Below are positions 1 through 5,391 of a DNA stretch of 7,008 bases, in pieces. The notes below the pieces were generated by a model, which was not told where the DNA came from, did not search any database, and worked only from the letters and a program-made list of their open reading frames with translations. The position numbers and the translations under genes are program-made. Each line of letters starts with the position of its first letter. The first letter of the stretch is position 1. Source of the stretch: Anaerolineae bacterium. GTDB taxonomy: Bacteria > Chloroflexota > Anaerolineae > CG2-30-64-16. The stretch covers positions 1-7,008 of the forward strand of contig JALOOE010000117.1 of the NCBI GenBank assembly GCA_025454565.1, in the 5' to 3' direction.

Positions 1-253
1 CGAGGCGTTGGAGCGAGGCGTGGCGACGAAAGAAGACTTCGATACGGCGATCAAGCTGGGGCTGAACCATCCGATGGGGCCATTCACGTTGTTGGATTTC
101 GTCGGATTGGACACCACGCTGTTCGTCGCTGACGCCGTTTTTGAGGAGACTAAGGACCCACGCTTTACCGCCCCGCCACTGTTGCGCAGGATGGTCAGCG
201 CCGGATACCTGGGGCGGAAGAGCGGCAAGGGATTCTACAATTACAGCAAGTGA
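1..253 (+). CDS. 3-hydroxybutyryl-CoA dehydrogenase family, C-terminal part (5' end outside window)
   Basis: The frame is open from base 2 to the TGA at 251-253, giving about 83 residues of a protein whose N-terminus lies upstream of the window. Seen: the segment NHPMGPFTLLDFVGLDT followed by a closing AGYLGRKSGKGFYNYSK. Both are hallmarks of the C-terminal dimerisation/substrate domain of 3-hydroxyacyl-CoA dehydrogenases (the HBD/FadB-type 3HCDH family), which oxidise 3-hydroxyacyl-CoA to 3-ketoacyl-CoA with NAD(P)+ in fatty-acid or butyrate metabolism in the cytoplasm. The NAD-binding Rossmann domain and catalytic His are not in view, so chain-length preference and direction cannot be judged. 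The aldo/keto reductase gene starts 26 bases later on the same strand, so the two are probably co-transcribed. TTG and GTG codons near the left edge are internal, not starts. Confidence 0.9.
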   Translation, partial: EALERGVATKEDFDTAIKLGLNHPMGPFTLLDFVGLDTTLFVADAVFEETKDPRFTAPPLLRRMVSAGYLGRKSGKGFYNYSK

Positions 254-265
254 TCATATCAAGAA

Positions 266-272
266 AGGGGAG
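266..272 (+). promoter_or_regulatory. Ribosome binding site of the aldo/keto reductase
   Basis: AGGGGAG lies 7 bases before the ATG at 280 and decides the start. The in-frame GTG at 250 overlaps the previous stop codon and has no such site. Confidence 0.7.
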
Positions 273-279
273 AGAGCAG

Positions 280-1137
280 ATGATTCCGAAGGCGCCGTTC
301 GGTCGTACCGGCCATATGAGCACACGCGTCATTTTCGGCGCAGCAGCGTTGGGCCGCGTCACCCAGGAGGAGGCAGACCGCACCCTTGATGTGCTGCTGC
401 AATATGGTATCAACCACATCGACACCGCCGCCAGCTACGGCGAGGCGGAGGATCGCATCGGGCCGTGGATGCCGCGCTATCGCAAGGAGTTCTTCCTGGC
501 GACCAAAACCGGCGAACGTACGTACGAGAAGGCCAAGGAGCAGATTCACCGCTCGCTGGAGCGGATGCGGGTGGACAGCGTGGATCTGATCCAGTTGCAT
601 GCGCTGATCGATCCGGGGGAGTGGAAGGTCGCGATGGGGCCGGGCGGCGCGCTGGAGGCGGCCATCGAGGCACGCGAGCAGGGCCTCACACGTTTCATCG
701 GCGTCACCGGGCACGAAATCTCCATCGCAGCCATGCATCAGCTCAGCCTGAACCGCTTCGATTTCGACTCGATCCTGCTGCCGTACAACTACCTGATCAT
801 GAAGAATCCGGTCTATGCCGCGGGGTTTGAGGCTGTGGAGAAGATCTGCAAACAGCGAAAGGTCGCCATCCAGACCATCAAGAGCCTGGCGCGCGCCCCC
901 TGGGGCGACAAGCCACGCGCACGCGCCTGCTGGTATGAACCGTGGGAGGAGCAGGCCGATATCGATCTGGCCGTGGGCTATGTGCTCAGCCGCCCCGGCA
1001 TCTTTCTGAACAGCACCGGCGACATCTTCGTGCTGCCCAAACTGCTCGACGCCGCCAACCGGTTCGAGGCGGGGCCGGCGGAGGCTACGATGGAGAAACT
1101 GGTGGCCGAACGCGAAGCGATCCCGCTTTTCCGCTAG
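280..1137 (+). CDS. Aldo/keto reductase family protein
   Basis: This is a 285-residue cytosolic NAD(P)H-dependent oxidoreductase of the aldo/keto reductase (TIM-barrel) superfamily. The classical catalytic tetrad is visible in order: Asp48 and Tyr53 in HIDTAASYG, Lys76 in LATKTGER, and His107 in DLIQLHAL. The segment KAKEQIHRSLERMRVDSVDL is the usual helix and strand before the catalytic His. The family reduces aldehydes and ketones to alcohols, but the substrate cannot be read from sequence. The second half (LPYNYLIM at 167-174, IQTIKSLARAPWG around 197-209) recalls the COG1453/COG0667-like predicted reductases rather than classical aldose reductases. ATG 280 is chosen because of the good Shine-Dalgarno site. 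The gene follows a hydroxyacyl-CoA dehydrogenase by 26 bases and is converging with the acetyltransferase gene to its right. All tetrad residues are present, so it is probably active. Confidence 0.9.
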   Translation: MIPKAPFGRTGHMSTRVIFGAAALGRVTQEEADRTLDVLLQYGINHIDTAASYGEAEDRIGPWMPRYRKEFFLATKTGERTYEKAKEQIHRSLERMRVDSVDLIQLHALIDPGEWKVAMGPGGALEAAIEAREQGLTRFIGVTGHEISIAAMHQLSLNRFDFDSILLPYNYLIMKNPVYAAGFEAVEKICKQRKVAIQTIKSLARAPWGDKPRARACWYEPWEEQADIDLAVGYVLSRPGIFLNSTGDIFVLPKLLDAANRFEAGPAEATMEKLVAEREAIPLFR

Positions 1138-1160
1138 AACTACTGATCACTCGACTGATC

Positions 1161-1240
1161 GTGAAGCGTGAAACGTGAAACGTGAAACGTGAAGCGTGAG
1201 AAGACGCCAGTTTTTCTTACGCATCACGTTTGACGTTTCA
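1161..1240. repeat. GTGAAAC heptad array forming a long imperfect hairpin
   Basis: From 1161 to 1202 the sequence is a 7-bp tandem array: GTGAAGC, three GTGAAAC, GTGAAGC, then a decayed unit GTGAGAA. Bases 1176-1204 pair with 1212-1240 across a 7-base loop (1205-1211). Of 29 positions, 25 are Watson-Crick, two are G-U and two are mismatches. The right arm read in reverse complement is itself a degenerate heptad series (GTCAAAC, GTGATGC, GTAAGAA), so the two arms look like an inverted duplication of one array. It starts 23 bases after the aldo/keto reductase stop. No T-run follows on either strand, so it is not a standard intrinsic terminator, although the RNA hairpin could protect a 3' end. 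Confidence 0.85.
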
Positions 1241-1247
1241 GATCCAC

Positions 1248-1326
1248 CGCTCTGGTCTTTCAGATCTGCCACGCTGGCGGTTCTCCAACCGAGCCTGCCG
1301 CTCTGGCCGGTCTCCGATCGAGCCAG
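1248..1326 (+). repeat. Three diverged copies of a CGCTCTGG...GAGCCAG hairpin repeat
   Basis: Units begin at 1248 (CGCTCTGG), 1272 (CGCTGG) and 1299 (CGCTCTGG). The third, 1299-1326, matches the two identical copies at 5237-5264 and 5337-5364 at 26 of 28 bases. It folds as CTGGC-CGGTC, loop TCC, GATCG-A-GCCAG. The second has GGC-GGTT, loop CTCC, AACC-GA-GCC, so the inner stem sequence differs but pairing is kept. The first is weaker (TGG-TCT, loop TTC, AGA then CCA after a bulge). No coding frame is supported here. Confidence 0.65.
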
Positions 1327-1357
1327 TCCGGGCTTCCTGAATGACCCACATACCCAG

Positions 1358-1393
1358 GTGCCCGACGCTTCCAGGCGTCGGGCACTTTTCTTT
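1358..1393 (+). terminator. Intrinsic terminator of the rightward dehydrogenase-reductase unit
   Basis: A perfect 11-bp GC-rich stem (GTGCCCGACGC, 1358-1368; GCGTCGGGCAC, 1375-1385) with loop TTCCAG is followed by TTTTCTTT. The T-tract is on the plus strand, so it ends rightward transcription just before the convergent acetyltransferase gene. On the minus strand the hairpin is followed by CTGGGT, which is a poor terminator tail, so leftward termination is not supported by the same structure. Confidence 0.9.
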
Positions 1394-1395
1394 CC

Positions 1396-2178
1396 TCAAC
1401 TCTCTTCCGCGTACGCTAGACTGGTCCCATACCACCAGAAACCGGCCCGCTGGAAAACACCGCTTGCATGCTCGCTGGCCGCGGTCAGGAGGACGATCTC
1501 CACGCTGCGGCCGAATGCGTCTGCCGCGGCCGCCGCGATCATCGCCGCGCCGATGCCGCGGCGGCGATACGCCTCAAGTGTCGTGCCCCCGACAAGTTCG
1601 GTCAGCCCATCGAACGGCGCAGTATACATCATCGCACCCGCCGGCACGCCCGCCATCCGCGCCAGAAAGGCCCCCTCGCACGCGAGATTCGCGCGCAGAT
1701 CATCGACATCGGCCAGCGTTGGGGGATCGCCCGCCATCTCGCCGAAGCCTTGCTGCTGCACGGCCAGGCAGGCCAACAGATCGTCGACGGGCGAGTCGGG
1801 TGTCAGCGTCGTGATCGTCAAGCCGTCGATGGGCGGCATCTGGCGTAGCGTCTCCGGCGTGCAGACCAGCAGCGGGTAGCGGTCTTCCAGGCTGAATCCC
1901 GCCGCAACCAACGCCGGCCCCAGGTCGGGCGCAAACTCCTCGATGAACTCGAAGCGCGGCACGCGCTGGCGTGTGCGGAACGCCTGGCGCAGCGTCGCCA
2001 GTGACTCGTTCAGCCCATCCGGCTCCGCCCCCACCGGCTCAAGCGGTTTGGCATAGTTGAAGAAGCGCAGTGGATCATTCGGGCTGAAGAGACAGACGAA
2101 CGGTGGCGTTTCCACCCCCTCGCGACCGAGCATCGCGGCGCGGCGCATGTAAGTTTCGAGACGAACGTGCGACAGCAT
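1396..2178 (-). CDS. GNAT family N-acetyltransferase
   Basis: This is a 260-residue protein with a C-terminal GNAT fold, which transfers an acetyl group from acetyl-CoA to an amine. Seen: the acetyl-CoA pyrophosphate loop YRRRGIGAAM (204-213), preceded by the strand ELVGGTTLEAY and followed by IVLLTAASEHASGVFQRAGF, the usual strand and motif B with the closing G-F-x-x-x-G. The first roughly 110 residues do not match a domain I can name. They may be a second, decayed GNAT half or a substrate-recognition domain. Two GNAT halves would fit the total length, since single GNAT domains are usually 140-180 residues. The start ATG (2178-2176) shares its A with the trxB TGA, suggesting translational coupling. 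A TTG one codon upstream is an alternative start. It is the last gene of the leftward run. Substrate unknown. Confidence 0.85.
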   Translation of the reverse strand: MLSHVRLETYMRRAAMLGREGVETPPFVCLFSPNDPLRFFNYAKPLEPVGAEPDGLNESLATLRQAFRTRQRVPRFEFIEEFAPDLGPALVAAGFSLEDRYPLLVCTPETLRQMPPIDGLTITTLTPDSPVDDLLACLAVQQQGFGEMAGDPPTLADVDDLRANLACEGAFLARMAGVPAGAMMYTAPFDGLTELVGGTTLEAYRRRGIGAAMIAAAAADAFGRSVEIVLLTAASEHASGVFQRAGFWWYGTSLAYAEES

Positions 2179-3203
2179 CAACCGGCGCCCGGATAGGCGC
2201 GATCTTCCAGGTCGGCCAGGAACTTCTCGACTTCGAGCGCCGCGGCCACACCCTGCCCTGCGGAGGTCGCCGCCTGCTTGAAGCGGTGATCCTGGATCTC
2301 GCCTGCCGCGAAGATGCCGGGCACGTTGGTACGCATCAGCTTATCGGTGACCAGGTAGCCCTCTTCGTCCATCGCCAGCTTGCCCTCGAAAAGCTGGTTG
2401 TTCGGCAGATGGCCGACGTAGACAAAGACGCCATCGGTAGGCGTTTCGACGGTTTGGCCGGTGACGACATTCTTGAGCGTGAGCGATTCGACCTTCGCCT
2501 CGCCTTGGATGCCTTCGATGACCGAATTCCACACGAACTCGATCTTGGGGTTCTCGCGCGCCCGGCGTTGGAGCGTCGCGCCGGCGCGTAACTGGTCGCG
2601 GCGATGGACGATGCGCACTTTCGAGCCGAACTTGGTCAGGAACAGAGCTTCTTGCAGCGCGCTGTCGCCGCCGCCCACCACGACGATATCTTTGCCGCGG
2701 AAGAAGAAGCCGTCGCACGTCGCGCAATAGCTGACCCCGCGACCGGTGAGCCGTTCCTCGTTGGGGACGCCCAATCGCCGCGGCGATGCGCCGGTGGCGA
2801 CGATAATTGACTTAGTCTTGAACACGCGCTCGTTAGCGGTCGTGACTGTGAAGGGCGGGCCGTTGACATCGATCTCGGTGACGGTGTCGATCAAGACCTC
2901 GGTGTCAAACCGCTCGGCCTGGCTCTGCATCCGTTCCACCAGCTCCGGCCCGGTGATCGACTCGAAGCCGGGGAAGTTCTCGACCTCGGTCGTCAGCGCG
3001 ATCTGGCCGCCCATTTCGTTGCCCGTGATGAGTAACGGGCGGAGGTCGGCGCGCGCAGCGTAGATCGCCGCCGACCAGCCCGCCGGGCCGCTGCCGATGA
3101 TGATGACGTTCTCCACGTCCGGGCGCGGCGCCGCGCCCGTTTCCGACTCGGTCGCCGGCGTCTCCCCGCCGAGGCCGATATTGAGGTTCAACCCGTCAAG
3201 CAT
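2178..3203 (-). CDS. trxB: Thioredoxin reductase (NADPH)
   Basis: This 341-residue FAD flavoenzyme passes electrons from NADPH to thioredoxin. Domains in order: FAD-binding GSGPAGWSAAIYAARADL (37-54), ENFPGF (76-80 region), redox-active CATC at 160-163 in YCATCDGFFFRG, NADPH-binding GGGDSALQEA (177-186) with HRRDQLRA (200-207), and the C-terminal FAD segment GIFAAGEIQDHRFKQAATSA (296-315). The HRR motif predicts NADPH rather than NADH. Two departures: about 30 extra N-terminal residues before the first beta strand, and Glu302 where the usual FAAGD motif has Asp that contacts FAD. Length exceeds the roughly 315-320 residues of typical bacterial TrxB because of that extension. Start ATG is preceded by GAAGGGA with a 10-base spacer. 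It lies 24 bases after rsmE and overlaps the acetyltransferase start by one base. Confidence 0.95.
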   Translation of the reverse strand: MLDGLNLNIGLGGETPATESETGAAPRPDVENVIIIGSGPAGWSAAIYAARADLRPLLITGNEMGGQIALTTEVENFPGFESITGPELVERMQSQAERFDTEVLIDTVTEIDVNGPPFTVTTANERVFKTKSIIVATGASPRRLGVPNEERLTGRGVSYCATCDGFFFRGKDIVVVGGGDSALQEALFLTKFGSKVRIVHRRDQLRAGATLQRRARENPKIEFVWNSVIEGIQGEAKVESLTLKNVVTGQTVETPTDGVFVYVGHLPNNQLFEGKLAMDEEGYLVTDKLMRTNVPGIFAAGEIQDHRFKQAATSAGQGVAAALEVEKFLADLEDRAYPGAG

Positions 3204-3213
3204 GTCTGCGTGT

Positions 3214-3220
3214 TCCCTTC
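3214..3220 (-). promoter_or_regulatory. Ribosome binding site of trxB
   Basis: GAAGGGA on the minus strand lies 10 bases before the ATG at 3203. The spacing is slightly long but it supports the start that includes the unusual N-terminal extension. Confidence 0.5.
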
Positions 3221-3227
3221 TTGCCGA

Positions 3228-4016
3228 TCATAGTTCATTCGGTAACTCCGTGCCGCCCATCTCCCCCGCTTCGTGCAGGATGATGGCGGCAGCAACGACG
3301 CCCGCGGTGTCGGCTCGCAAGATGCGCGGCCCCAGGGTGATCGTGCGTATGCCATAGCTGCGGGCGAGACGCACCTCCTCTTCGGTGAAGCCGCCTTCCG
3401 GCCCGACCAAGACTTGGATGCGAGCGCCGGAAGTGAAGTTACAGCCCGCCAACGCGCCGTTCAGGCTTGCCTCCTGCTCCCCTTCCCACAGCAGCAGCCG
3501 GAGGGGTGCTGCTGCAGCGGCTTTGCCCGGCAGGGAGCCGGGTTGAACCGCTTGCTGGAAAAGCTGGGCAGGCAAGAGCTGGGGCAGGAACGCGCGGCCG
3601 CTCTGTTCGGCGGCCTCCTGGATGATGCGCTCCCAGCGTTCGCGCTTGTCTTCGACCGCCTCCATATCATCGACCACGTTCCGCTCGCAGATCATCGGCA
3701 TGAACGCGCTCACGCCGACCTCGGTGCCCTTCTGGAGCACCCAGCCGAACCGCTCGCCCTTCAGCACCGCTTGAAGCAGCGTGATCTGCGTGCGCGGCTC
3801 ACCGCTCTCCTGCCAGCGCTGCGACACCTGGAAGCGCACGTCAGTTTCGGTGACGGCGATCAGGAGCCCTTCGCACGCCCAGCCGCGGCCGTTCAGCAAC
3901 ACCGCCCGCTCGCCCAGGCGCATGCGCAGGACGCGGCGTATTTGATGCGCCTGCGGGCCGGTCAGGATCACGGGCTGGCGCTCAAAAGCTTCGGGAGACA
4001 CGAAAAAGCGTTGCAT
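3228..4016 (-). CDS. rsmE: 16S rRNA (uracil-1498-N3)-methyltransferase RsmE
   Basis: This 262-residue SPOUT-class enzyme methylates N3 of U1498 in 16S rRNA of the small subunit using S-adenosylmethionine. Seen: N-terminal MQRFFV and LTGPQAHQIRRVLRMRLGE, the PUA-like RNA-binding region; QKGTEVGVSAFMP (95-107); RWERIIQEAAEQSGR (127-141); the SPOUT knot motifs VLVGPEGGFTEEE (202-214) and TLGPRILRADTA (227-238), which bind SAM. An Ala-rich stretch, LPGKAAAAAPLR, makes the middle linker longer than in the E. coli enzyme (243 residues). ATG 4016 is chosen because MQRFFV is the family's usual start; an upstream TTG at 4043 would add nine unmatched residues. No convincing Shine-Dalgarno is visible before 4016. 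It follows the nucleoside phosphorylase by 36 bases and precedes trxB by 24. Confidence 0.95.
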   Translation of the reverse strand: MQRFFVSPEAFERQPVILTGPQAHQIRRVLRMRLGERAVLLNGRGWACEGLLIAVTETDVRFQVSQRWQESGEPRTQITLLQAVLKGERFGWVLQKGTEVGVSAFMPMICERNVVDDMEAVEDKRERWERIIQEAAEQSGRAFLPQLLPAQLFQQAVQPGSLPGKAAAAAPLRLLLWEGEQEASLNGALAGCNFTSGARIQVLVGPEGGFTEEEVRLARSYGIRTITLGPRILRADTAGVVAAAIILHEAGEMGGTELPNEL

Positions 4017-4052
4017 GGCCGTCGAATCACAGATGCGCTGCAAAATCAGCGC

Positions 4053-4817
4053 TCACAGCAATAGACACGCCTCCGCGGCGAGCCAGAAAAGCTTCTCGCG
4101 AACGGTGTGGCGCGAGCCCCAGCCGCGGTCGTCCCACAGGTCGCCGCTGACATCGTCGCCGCCGTAGAGCAGTTGGGCGAAGGTGACGCCTCGAAACTGC
4201 GCTACGGCGAAGAAGGCCGCCGCCTCCATCTCCACGGTCAGGCAGCCCTCAGCGCGGCGCATCTGCACCTTGCCGGCAGTCTCGCGGAAGAAAGCGTCGG
4301 TGGTCCAGGTTTTGCCCAGCACATAGGGCACGTTGTGCGATCGCAACACCCTTTCGATGGTCGCCGTGCCCTCGGCGCTCGCCGCCACCTCACGGGATGG
4401 TGGCAGATAGTGATAGGAAGTCCCCTCGTCGCGCACGGCGCTGGTGGGCACAACGACGTGGCCGACCGCGATCTCTCGATCCAACACGCCCGCGCCGCCG
4501 CACGCGATAAACTTCCGGCAGCCGAGCGGGATCACCTCGTCCAGCAACGCCGCCGCCAGGGGCGCGCCGACGCCGGGATGGAAGAGCGCCAGCCGCTGGC
4601 CGTCTATCTCCATCTCGTAGACCGGATGCCCGCCCATCTCGCTCTTGCGCGTCGAGATCAGTGTCAGCCGGCCCTCGTCGGCCAGCCTGGTAATGACTTC
4701 CTGGAAGAAGCAGATCACGCATCTCTCAGGCGCGCCGATCGGCTTGATGAGCTTGCGCGGCTCGATGATGCCTTCGGGGGCCGGATCGTACTCGAGGATG
4801 GGATAGGTCTGCTGCAT
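4053..4817 (-). CDS. Nucleoside phosphorylase (PNP/uridine phosphorylase) superfamily protein
   Basis: This 254-residue cytosolic protein has the NP-I fold, whose members cleave the glycosidic bond of nucleosides. Seen: PIGAPER (27-32), aligning with the GDPxR phosphate loop of E. coli Udp and DeoD with Gly and Arg kept but Asp replaced by Ala; HPGVGAPLAAALLDEVI (80-96); FIACGGAGVLDREIAVGHVVVP (103-124); WTTDAFFRET (171-180); ribose-binding VEMEAAAFFAVA (195-206); and the acid in LLYGGDDV (216-223). The segment aligning with IIRVGSCGA of DeoD reads FIACGGAGV here, so the second phosphate-binding Arg appears absent. The substrate, and phosphorolysis versus hydrolysis, therefore remain open. 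ATG 4817 is preceded by AGGTGG; the upstream in-frame extension overlaps the ygbA-like gene and is rejected. It sits 17 bases after that gene. Confidence 0.85.
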   Translation of the reverse strand: MQQTYPILEYDPAPEGIIEPRKLIKPIGAPERCVICFFQEVITRLADEGRLTLISTRKSEMGGHPVYEMEIDGQRLALFHPGVGAPLAAALLDEVIPLGCRKFIACGGAGVLDREIAVGHVVVPTSAVRDEGTSYHYLPPSREVAASAEGTATIERVLRSHNVPYVLGKTWTTDAFFRETAGKVQMRRAEGCLTVEMEAAAFFAVAQFRGVTFAQLLYGGDDVSGDLWDDRGWGSRHTVREKLFWLAAEACLLL

Positions 4818-4820
4818 GTC

Positions 4821-4826
4821 CCACCT
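4821..4826 (-). promoter_or_regulatory. Ribosome binding site of the nucleoside phosphorylase
   Basis: AGGTGG on the minus strand, three bases before the ATG at 4817. It lies wholly in the 17-base gap after the preceding stop and fixes the start at MQQTYP rather than at the longer in-frame opening inside the upstream gene. Confidence 0.6.
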
Positions 4827-4834
4827 GTTTCTGC

Positions 4835-5188
4835 TCAGGGGTTCGCCTTTTTGCTCGGCAGCGCGGGCGCGGCACGCCGACCATCGATGAGCAGGTGTGC
4901 GAGCGCGAGGAGGGGATGCCGCCACATCATGCGCGGCCCGGAGTAGCGCATCACCTCGCGCACGCGCTGGCGCATATCAGGCTTGTAGCAGTGCACCGTG
5001 CAGTTGGCACATGTGGACTTGCTCTCCTGAAATGGGCATTTATCGAGCCGCGCCAGCGCGTAGTCACGCAACTCGGCACACTCCGGACACAGTGCATCGT
5101 GTGCACCGTGCCGGTCGCGGCAATAGATGTCGATCATGAAGCCGATCGTTTTGGCCTCACGATCCATTCTCGGATGATCAGCACGCAT
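4835..5188 (-). CDS. ygbA: YgbA-like nitrous oxide-stimulated promoter family protein
   Basis: This 117-residue cysteine-rich small protein matches the family typified by E. coli YgbA (Pfam YgbA_NO). Seen: MIDIYCRDRHG (18-28), LCPECAELRDYALARLDKCPF (33-53), STCANCTVHCYKPDMR (58-73), then VMRYSGPRMMWRHPLLALAHL (79-99). The seven cysteines (23, 34, 37, 51, 60, 63, 67) include two CxxC pairs and suggest a metal or Fe-S site. In enterobacteria the gene is controlled by the NO sensor NsrR and linked to nitrosative stress; its biochemical activity is not established. No signal peptide is evident. ATG 5188 is used; ATG 5167 (MDREAK) is a credible alternative, as neither has a clear Shine-Dalgarno at good spacing. 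It is the first gene of the five-gene run, with a repeat-filled spacer upstream. No NsrR-like operator was recognised. Confidence 0.88.
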   Translation of the reverse strand: MRADHPRMDREAKTIGFMIDIYCRDRHGAHDALCPECAELRDYALARLDKCPFQESKSTCANCTVHCYKPDMRQRVREVMRYSGPRMMWRHPLLALAHLLIDGRRAAPALPSKKANP

Positions 5189-5217
5189 CTCTCACTGTCC
5201 GATACGCTACTACTCCC

Positions 5218-5264
5218 CGCTCTGGCGGTCGCTTCTCGCTCTGGCCGGTCTCTGACCGAGCCAG
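5218..5264 (+). repeat. Truncated plus complete copy of the CGCTCTGG hairpin repeat
   Basis: Bases 5218-5236 hold a partial unit (CGCTCTGGCGGTC then GCTTCT) lacking its 3' arm. It abuts a full copy at 5236-5264 that folds as CTGGC-CGGTC, loop TCT, GACCG-A-GCCAG, ten base pairs with one bulged A. The full copy is identical over 29 bases to the one at 5336-5364. No T-run follows on either strand. Confidence 0.8.
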
Positions 5265-5270
5265 TGAACG

Positions 5271-5331
5271 ACCAATGACGAAAGGCCGAAGACGAAGCGG
5301 CGCCTGTCGTCCTTCGTCTTTGGTCCTTGGT
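5271..5331. repeat. GAAGACGAAG-type short-word hairpin
   Basis: Bases 5284-5297 pair with 5312-5325 over 14 positions, 12 Watson-Crick and two G-U, with a 14-base loop at 5298-5311. The words around it (ACCAATGACGAA, GCCGAAGACGAAG on one arm; CTTCGTCTTTGGTCC and TTGGTC on the other) are degenerate repeats of one another. It fills the space between the two identical hairpin repeats. Confidence 0.7.
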
Positions 5332-5335
5332 CTCG

Positions 5336-5364
5336 TCGCTCTGGCCGGTCTCTGACCGAGCCAG
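5336..5364 (+). repeat. Complete copy of the CGCTCTGG hairpin repeat
   Basis: Identical over 29 bases to 5236-5264, exactly 100 bases away, in the same orientation. It lies 27 bases beyond the prmA stop codon (prmA ends at 5392, reading leftward). A variant at 1299-1326 differs at two stem/loop positions while keeping pairing through a G-U. Confidence 0.85.
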
Positions 5365-5391
5365 CGTCTCCCGCGCGCATCTGTTCCTGCC

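Noticed and set aside
1161..1202. The GTGAAAC array as a CRISPR array
   Set aside because: The 7-bp units abut with no unique spacers and no cas genes are nearby.
1196..1879. Long plus-strand open frames across the acetyltransferase, and others opposite trxB, rsmE and the phosphorylase
   Set aside because: They are antisense to genes with clear family motifs, are rich in Arg/Pro/Ala as expected of high-GC shadow frames, and match no family I recognise.
4017..4043. TTG start of rsmE at 4043
   Set aside because: It adds nine residues unlike the family, whereas MQRFFV from ATG 4016 is the typical N-terminus.
4818..4925. Longer nucleoside phosphorylase start at 4925
   Set aside because: It would overlap the 3' end of the ygbA-like gene; the 36 extra residues are Arg/Ala-rich and ATG 4817 has an AGGTGG site.
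5189..5260. A sigma-70 or NsrR-type site upstream of the ygbA-like gene
   Set aside because: No convincing -35/-10 pair or recognisable NsrR palindrome could be seen; the sequence is dominated by the repeats.
5236..5364. The CGCTCTGG hairpins as intrinsic terminators
   Set aside because: Neither strand has a T-run after the stems, unlike the clear terminator at 1358-1393.
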